Source: Prasinococcaceae sp. CCMP 1430
Lineage: Eukaryota; Prasinodermophyta; Palmophyllophyceae; Prasinococcales; Prasinococcaceae
Direction of reading: 5' to 3'
DNA length: 14,598 bases
Assembly: GCA_013416795.1 (NCBI GenBank)
Contig: RQSC01000015.1
Location: forward strand, 391,141-405,738
The notes below the pieces were generated by a model. The model was given only the letters and a program-made list of their open reading frames with translations. It ran no database searches and was not told where the DNA came from. Both the position numbers and the translations under genes were made by a program. Positions 9,701 through 14,598 of this stretch are shown piece by piece. Position 1 is the first letter of the stretch. Every line of letters starts with the position of its first letter.

Positions 9701-12700
9701 CCACGCAAATGTGTGCAGCGCTCGTCGGGATTTACGCGATCGCGGCAGAGCGAGGTGACGAGGGCGACGAAGTTGACGCCTCGATCGCATCGCTCCACTC
9801 AACACTCGTCGCTACGAGCACCAACTTTACATGGCTCTGTGAGTGGGGGGAGGCGATTCTGGTGCCTGAGGCTACCGACGCGCTGCGTGCCAGCGTTGAC
9901 GCTTGCGCGCCCATAGCCGCGGCAGCTATGGATGAAGCGCGTTGCGACCTGCTCAGATTGCTGGCATCCCTCGCCGCCGTGACTGCAGATGACCACGCCG
10001 ATGGAAAGGGCCGGGGGGGCAGGCGATTCGTGGGTGCAACACCGCGCGAGCGCGGCATGGTCTCGGCCAATTGGCTGTCGCTGTGCACTGCGCCGAGCAG
10101 CTCACGCGAGGCGGGACTGATCACGCGGGCGTGCCTGGACGATCGTCTCTCTGCGAAAGTGCGCGCGACCGCGCTTTCGGTCGTGCGTACCGTGTTGGTG
10201 GCAGGCATGCTCAAGACCGACGAGCCGGCGGTCCAATTTTGGTCCGAGGACCATTTCGTGAGATTAGCCAGAGCGTACCTTGGCAGCACGGCGGACGAAT
10301 CAACCGCTAGTGCCGCGGCTGAGTGTGCAGCTGCAGCAAGAGTTCTCACATCGCTTTCGAAGTCATCGCAGGCGGCAAGGCGAGCGTTGCTGCATGTGCG
10401 CTGCGTGGACTTCTTGGCAACCGAAATCAGTGCCGAGTTGGAGTGCTCTGCTGGCGGAGGCGCAGGCGGGCCATTCCTTCCTGCAGGGCAGCACTGTGGT
10501 GACGCGATCGGTACCGCTCGCGCAGCGGGGAACTGGAGTGTGCAGGTGCCCTCGCTTTCGCTGCCGCCACAGGGGTCTAGAGCCGAAGAGAATGCCCACG
10601 CCTCAGACAGCGACATAGACAGCAGTGATGCTGGCTGCGAGCTCTGGACGCCGACACCGCGGAGCGACCGAATAGTCATCGGCCGCACGGCGACGGCGGC
10701 GCGCCCACCACCGCCATCGATGCCCGCGCTCGGCCTCGCAGATCGGGCCAACGGCGGCGCTTCTCCCGAAGGCGCCAGCGCGAACGCAGTCGCCGGACGC
10801 CCGCCGCAAATTTCGCTCCCCCCATTTCTGCGTGGGCCTGACGCTTACGCAGACCTCGGCAGCGCATCACTACCACCGTCGCCGCCCTGCGCGTCGGTGC
10901 CATCGTCGCCCCCTCCTTCGCCGCCTCCGGCGAACAGCGGCAGCGATGCTGGGGACGGTGCCGAGGGCGCTTTTCGGTGTCGGCCATCGAGCGTGTTGGA
11001 TTTGTTTTGGAGCACGCAGGATCCCTTCGTTGCCGACGAAGAGAGCCTTCACGGCGACGTCGACGGAACGCAGGCGCATCTGTCGCCCATCCAGGCGAGC
11101 GTTCGTGGCGCGGAGGCGCAGCGCAAATCGCAAGAGAGCGAGGCGTCTGATCATTCGTACGATGATGGGTGCGAGCTGTATGCCGAGACGCCACGCAACG
11201 AGCGCTTCGTCATCGGCGCGTCGACCACAACGCCGCCAGCGCTCGCTCTGGCCGCAAGCGAGCATGGACTCACCGGTGGTCGCGCGGCCGCGCGTGCGCC
11301 GACGCACGGGCACGGCGTCTTCACAGCGGCCGACAGGGCGGGTGTGCCCGCGCAGCCTCTTGCCTACGCGCCCGAGCCCGCAAGCGGCGATCTCTACGGC
11401 GTGGCCCGCTCCACCAGGCTACTGTACGCGGATATCGACCTGCATGCCACACTTTTGGAGCTCTTGCTCGTGCTACTCACAGCTCACGACTCCGATAGCA
11501 CGGACGGCACGTCGGTCGCGGTCGCGGAGGGGACCCGCCTCTCGCCGTGGTACAGCTCGCAGCTTCCTGTCGAGGCGGGTCAGCCCAATGCGCCGTACCT
11601 GCTGCACCACCACCTGCACCACCCGATGAATGCGCCAGTGCTACCGCTGGTCAAGAAGGCGGCGAGGGGGCTCGGCGGGCCGGCTCTGCGGCTGCTCAAG
11701 CTCTGCGAAACGGGCAGCTTCCCTGCGAGCCGCTACGGGCGACTAGAGCGCCTGTGGCGGGGGGAGAAGTCCTCGGTCTTCTGTGCTCAGCGCAAGCCCG
11801 ATGGCGTGGCCGACAGCGCCGCGGATGACGACAGCTGGGCCGGCCAGCTCACCGCCCTCAAGGTGATGGAAATGCCGCGTTCTGTGCACGACCCGTGCGT
11901 CGCGTACGACGCGTACAGCGAGGTCAGCGTGCTGCAGCACCTGCAGCAAAGCAGCGTTGCTCGACATGCGTGTGCGCTCCTTGACTATGGCGTCGGGCGT
12001 GATGGATACTACATCGCCATGCCCATGTAAGAGGCATCGCTTAGGCAATGGCGCGCGCGCCACGAGGGACTGTATGGAGAGCTACCGCTCGTGCGGCGCC
12101 TGCCATTGTATATGCGCGTATACGAAGCGGCGCTCGAGAGCGTGGTGGCAGTTTGCGGCGCGGGCTCTGTCTGCCACTTCGACATCAAGGCGGACAACGT
12201 CCTGCTCGAGATGTGCACAGGCTCCACCGAGAGCGCATTCTGGGAGCCTTCGCTCGGACACGCGCCGCTGCCCTTCAGATGCGTGCTTGGGGATTTCGGC
12301 GAGGCCGTCGTGTTGTCCACAGATGGGCTGCCGTACGACTACGGCGACGACACCGTGGAGCGCTGTGTCACCATGCGCAATCGCGGCACGGAATACATTA
12401 AGGCCCCTGAGATGCTGCTCGTGGAGGAAGCGGCGCGTACGGACGCAGCGTCGTACGATCGGCGGCGAGTGGGTGGCGTCGGGCGCGCGGCAGACTTGTG
12501 GAGTTTGGCGTGCATGCTCTACGAGATCATCGCCAACGAGTTTCTGTTCTATGAGGCCGACTGGACACGTTTCTTCGCGCGCGCGACGACGGAGAAGTTG
12601 GAAGTGCTTGAGAACAGTCACCGCGATCGCATGGGGGGCGACGTCGCGCGTCCGCTGCAGGCCCTGCTCGAGCGCACGCTGGTTCGCGAGCCCTCGCGCC

Positions 12701-12798
12701 GCCCGAGCATGCGCGAGTTTTCCACGCGGTTCGCCGCGGCGCGGCGCGACGTGCTTCAGGCTATCGCCAGCTCGCGCGAGAATGTGCTCACCATCTGA
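6770..12798 (+). CDS. Very large modular protein with C-terminal Ser/Thr protein kinase domain (about 1972-1978 aa; internal TAA at the kinase hinge)
   Basis: The start ATG at 6770 has an in-frame TAG immediately before it. Exon 1 is 6770-7480 and exon 2 begins at 7573. Residues 1 to about 400 match no family I recognise. Low-complexity Ser/Ala/Pro sequence follows to about 690, then a helix-rich middle (about 700-1180) that may be ARM/HEAT-like. A 27-residue motif occurs twice (about 1248-1274 and 1426-1452). The kinase domain starts near 1624: a poor glycine loop (LWRGEKSSV), Lys in ALKVME (K1667), Glu in YSEV (E1687) and hinge YYIAMPM. The C-lobe is in the same frame: HFDIKADN replaces HRDxKxxN, then LGDFGEA, GTEYIKAPEML and DLWSLACMLYEI. 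Catalytic K, E, D, N and D are all present, so activity is expected if the two halves join. TAA at 12028-12030 interrupts them; numbering after it depends on how it is resolved. The HFD, DFGE and GTEYIK features recall certain Dictyostelium kinases, from memory. Pathway unknown. Confidence 0.7.
7481..7572 (+). other. Intron of the large kinase gene (92 nt)
   Basis: Donor AAG|GTGCGC and acceptor CCCTCGTAG|GAC, phase 0. The exon 1 frame does not stay useful downstream, while the frame opened at 7573 continues for 4.4 kb; the TAG of the acceptor is the only stop closing that frame upstream. An alternative in-frame acceptor at 7637-7638 (GACGAG|TAC) would shorten exon 2 by 22 residues. Confidence 0.65.
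10603..10683 (+). repeat. Internal protein repeat, copy A (27 residues)
   Basis: Acidic Ser/Asp lead followed by GCELWTPTPRSDRIVIG. It shares 14 of 27 positions with copy B at 11137-11217 and lies just after the helical middle, in otherwise Pro/Ser-rich sequence. TP dipeptides suggest a proline-directed phosphosite or a docking motif, which is inference. Confidence 0.75.
11137..11217 (+). repeat. Internal protein repeat, copy B (27 residues)
   Basis: Acidic Ser/Asp lead followed by GCELYAETPRNERFVIG, 178 residues after copy A. Conservation is concentrated in GCEL, TPR, R and VIG. The separating sequence is unrelated Pro/Ser-rich linker, so the motif itself seems to be under selection. Confidence 0.75.
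12027..12044 (+). other. In-frame stop or 18-nt mini-intron at the kinase hinge
   Basis: The 18 bases GTAAGAGGCATCGCTTAG begin like a donor and end like an acceptor. Removing them joins AT+G and restores an open frame (MPM-QWRARHEG). Reading them instead gives ATG, TAA, then GAG GCA TCG CTT AGG, that is MPM-stop-EASLR-QWRARH. EASLRQWR looks like the conserved start of helix D in this kinase type, which argues that the bases are coding. All other introns here are at least 92 nt, phase 0 and follow an exonic AG; this one would be phase 2 after AT. Of the acceptors I tested, the only other one giving a usable frame (12139-12140) would delete helices D and E. Confidence 0.6.
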
Positions 12799-12871
12799 CC
12801 CGATGGACTATTAATTAATACCGCGGCTTCACGATGCGGCCCAGCACGCGCCTCCGCCCCCGCCGCCCGCG
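12799..12871. other. 73-nt convergent spacer with AT-rich core
   Basis: It separates the stop of the large kinase (12796-12798) from the stop of the prolyl hydroxylase (12874-12872). It contains ATTAATTAATA (about 12811-12821), a rare AT island in this sequence and a candidate bidirectional 3'-end signal. The 3' UTRs of the two genes very likely overlap. Confidence 0.45.
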
Positions 12872-14209
12872 TCAGTACGCCGACTGTTCGGCCTCGTCGC
12901 CAGCGAGAAACCAGAACGACAGCGCCAGCCTATCACGCGAGGTGGGGCGCACCTCGTGCTCCACATCGCGGCTGCGGAAGAGCACGAGCATATCCGACTG
13001 CGAGGCGTGTGCACGCGCGCCCAGGGGGAGCGGACCATGACGGATGAGCGGCCGCGGCAGCGGGGTCGCGAGGCGCAGCGTCAGTTGCGCATCTGAGAGT
13101 CCTGCGCGGATTCAGCGCCGGCCGCTGCTAGTGCGCCGCCGAGCGCAGGAGAGACGTACCTTTGGTGAGAGCGTCACGGGCTCGGAGTCGGCGTCGCCGC
13201 TACCTGGCGGGTACAACACGAGCTCGCCTCCGTCCGTCGCCGGGTCCCAGTCTGGGGGCGTTGCGTAATAGATTGCCGACACCAGTCGCGAGTCCGCGCG
13301 CGGCGATGCTGCGGTAGCGTCGAGGTGCCGCACGAACCCCTTTTTCCCGGCCGCGTACTGCGCGAGCATGGCCTTTGACATGTACTCGGACGGCTCGCGC
13401 AGAGGCAGCGAGGGCGCTCCCTGCCGCACCGCGCTGAGGACATGCGTGCGCAGCAGCTGTGTTGTCGCCGCGGCGAGCGTGCCGCCGGGGGCGACAACGC
13501 CACCGTCGCCCGCCTCAGCGGCCAGGGCGCCGGCAGGCGCGTCTGCCTCGTCGCGCTCATCACCGAGCAGCCACAGCACGACGTCGTCGCGCTGTGAGCG
13601 ATCGGCCGCCCCTGTGCGTTCCATCTCGCCTGCACTGGCGTCCGCGCCTCGCCGCGCGTCGAAGTGCGACTCGAGCGCCGCGCGCACGGCAGCCGCCTGG
13701 GGCGCACCGAAAAGCGCCTCGACAGTGGCGTATCCCTTGCCGCTGGCTTCGAGCTCCTTCGCTGCGGCTGCGACGCGCTGCTCGAGGGATGGCGTGGCAT
13801 GAAGTGTCCACGGCGAGGTCTGCCCCGGCTCTGCCGGCGCAGGAGGCGTGAGGTAGTCCGAGCGCACCCCCGCGGCGGCGGCGATGCGCGTGGGGAGGGA
13901 GTAGTGCACCATGCCCGCCTCCGCGCACGTGATGGCGAGCGCGACGAGCTCTCCGAGCGCTGGCAGCGCTTGCGCCTGTATGGCCCCCATTGCCTCCATC
14001 TCGAACGCGAAGCCAAGGTGAGGCGAGGCGTAGAAGCGCGAGTGCGATCGAGTCTCTGACGGGCGCGTGGCGAGCAGCCTCGAGATGGCGGGGGCGATGG
14101 ACGCGCCCCTACGCGCACCAGCGCCCGGGCCTCCCGCCGCCACCACCGCCGCCGCCGCGCCCTCGAGCTCCGAGCGCAGGCCGCGCGCGCAGTGCTCGAG
14201 CAGCGCCAT
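12872..14209 (-). CDS. EGLN/PHD-type prolyl 4-hydroxylase, 2-oxoglutarate/Fe(II) dioxygenase (about 391 aa)
   Basis: Exons, in transcript order, are 14209-13160 and 12997-12872. The start is the first in-frame ATG; the frame is open further upstream but only through non-ATG codons (TTG at 14527), so an upstream exon is possible. The catalytic domain is C-terminal. Y285 in AQYAAG, H295 and D297 in VRHLDA, Y315 in AIYY, and GGELVLYPPG lie in exon 1. H364 in VEHEVRPT and R373 in SRDRLALSFWF lie in exon 2. Spacing matches human PHD2 as I recall it (HxD, distal His, Arg nine residues later binding 2-oxoglutarate), so the metal triad is complete. These enzymes hydroxylate prolines using O2 and 2-oxoglutarate and often act as oxygen sensors; in protists the known substrate type is Skp1 or a ribosomal protein, which is not shown here. 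The first 170 or so residues are an unassigned Ala-rich extension. Confidence 0.85.
12998..13159 (-). other. Intron of the prolyl hydroxylase gene (162 nt)
   Basis: Donor CCAAAG|GTACGT and acceptor GCCTCGCAG|TCG on the minus strand, phase 0. It joins EPVTLSPK to SDMLVLFRS, exactly bridging the two halves of the double-stranded beta-helix. The intron separates the HxD pair from the distal His, so reading through it would give an enzyme without its third iron ligand. Confidence 0.85.
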
Positions 14210-14598
14210 CTGGGCGTCAGCGTTTGGCGTGGGCGCGTCGCCGCTCGCAGCTGTAGCAGCCGCGACGCAGCGCGCGCGTGCGTAAAAGGGCGCGGCGCGC
14301 GCCCCGGTTCCGCGGCGGTTCCGTTCCGTGTTTCCGCCGTTTCGGATTCGCCCGGCGCGCCTCTTTCCTCTGCTCTCGCCCCCCACCCGGGGGCCAACGG
14401 CGGCTCGCCGCGGCGGCTGCGCGTTTCGCGCTCCACAAAGCGCGCGCGGGGAGCCCAACCGGCATGCGTCATTCCCCGCTTCGCTACTCCGCGCTTCGCC
14501 GAGTTTGGGTTGTTTTCCTCGCGACAAGAAAAGGTTTGATGTGCAAAGGTTTTCCGCGCGCGGCGGCGCGCCGGCGCAGCCGCGGCCGCGGCCGCGGC
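14210..14598 (-). promoter_or_regulatory. Upstream region of the prolyl hydroxylase gene; no gene recognised
   Basis: The hydroxylase frame stays open to about 14527 but has no ATG and an Arg/Gly-rich composition unlike the mature protein, so it is more likely 5' UTR/promoter than coding. The stretch 14466-14560 has runs of T and A (TTGTTTTCCTC, AAGAAAAGGTTTG) that stand out in this GC-rich window and may mark the promoter. The window ends in (GCCGCG)3GC at 14579-14598. Confidence 0.4.
14579..14598. repeat. (GCCGCG)n simple repeat at the window edge
   Basis: Three and a third hexamer units run to the last base, so the true length is unknown. Like the ten-G run at 1-10, it may be natural low complexity or a point where assembly becomes unreliable. 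Confidence 0.6.

Noticed and set aside
9732-10751. 339-residue minus-strand open frame inside the large kinase gene
   Set aside because: Ser/Ala/Arg-rich, no motif, fully antisense to a frame supported by continuity with the kinase domain. Long antisense frames are expected in GC-rich coding sequence.
12028-12030. Reassignment of TAA to an amino acid in this genome
   Set aside because: The tomosyn-like gene ends with TAA right after GGWF, where the family ends, so TAA works as a stop here; the other three genes end in TGA.
14210-14527. Extension of the prolyl hydroxylase to a start at 14527
   Set aside because: The codon is TTG and there is no in-frame ATG before 14209; the extra 106 residues look like untranslated sequence.
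1-14598. Prokaryotic operon, CRISPR array, tRNA/rRNA or transposon
   Set aside because: No spaced direct repeats, cloverleaf, rRNA-like stretch or transposase frame was seen, and the spliced genes show a nuclear eukaryotic origin.
1-14598. The four genes as one functional cluster
   Set aside because: They alternate in strand and belong to unrelated pathways; adjacency alone does not support a joint system.

Overview
This is a GC-rich piece of a eukaryotic nuclear genome with spliced protein-coding genes. Every gene is interrupted by at least one short GT-AG intron (92 to about 163 nt), the proteins are rich in Ala, Arg and Pro, and the families present (tomosyn/R-SNARE, EGLN-like prolyl hydroxylase, a very large Ser/Thr kinase) are eukaryotic. 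The composition and short introns fit a GC-rich unicellular alga or protist. A haptophyte-like microalga is my best guess, but nothing here proves the lineage. I see no rRNA, tRNA, CRISPR array, transposase or prokaryotic operon signal.

Layout: (1) 19-1546, + strand, a GHMP-family sugar kinase in three exons. (2) 1785-5733, - strand, a tomosyn/STXBP5-like WD40 protein; its last exon, holding the R-SNARE helix, is separated by an intron and is easily missed. (3) 5734-6769, a gene-free divergent spacer with CTGACTGG-type repeats and a G-rich tract. (4) 6770-12798, + strand, a very large modular protein: an unrecognised N-terminal region, a low-complexity stretch, an alpha-helical middle, a duplicated 27-residue motif and a C-terminal protein kinase domain. 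An in-frame TAA lies exactly at the kinase hinge. (5) 12872-14209, - strand, a 2-oxoglutarate/Fe(II) prolyl 4-hydroxylase of the EGLN/PHD type. (6) 14210-14598, upstream of gene 5, no recognised gene.

The genes alternate in orientation (+,-,+,-), giving two convergent pairs with very short 3' spacers (238 and 73 nt between stop codons) and one divergent pair sharing about 1 kb. The products have no obvious common pathway (sugar activation, vesicle fusion, signalling, oxygen-dependent hydroxylation), so this looks like ordinary compact gene order and not a functional cluster. The most interesting point is the TAA at 12028-12030. It may be a nonsense change, a sequencing error, programmed readthrough, or part of an 18-nt mini-intron, and it decides whether the large kinase is a full enzyme.
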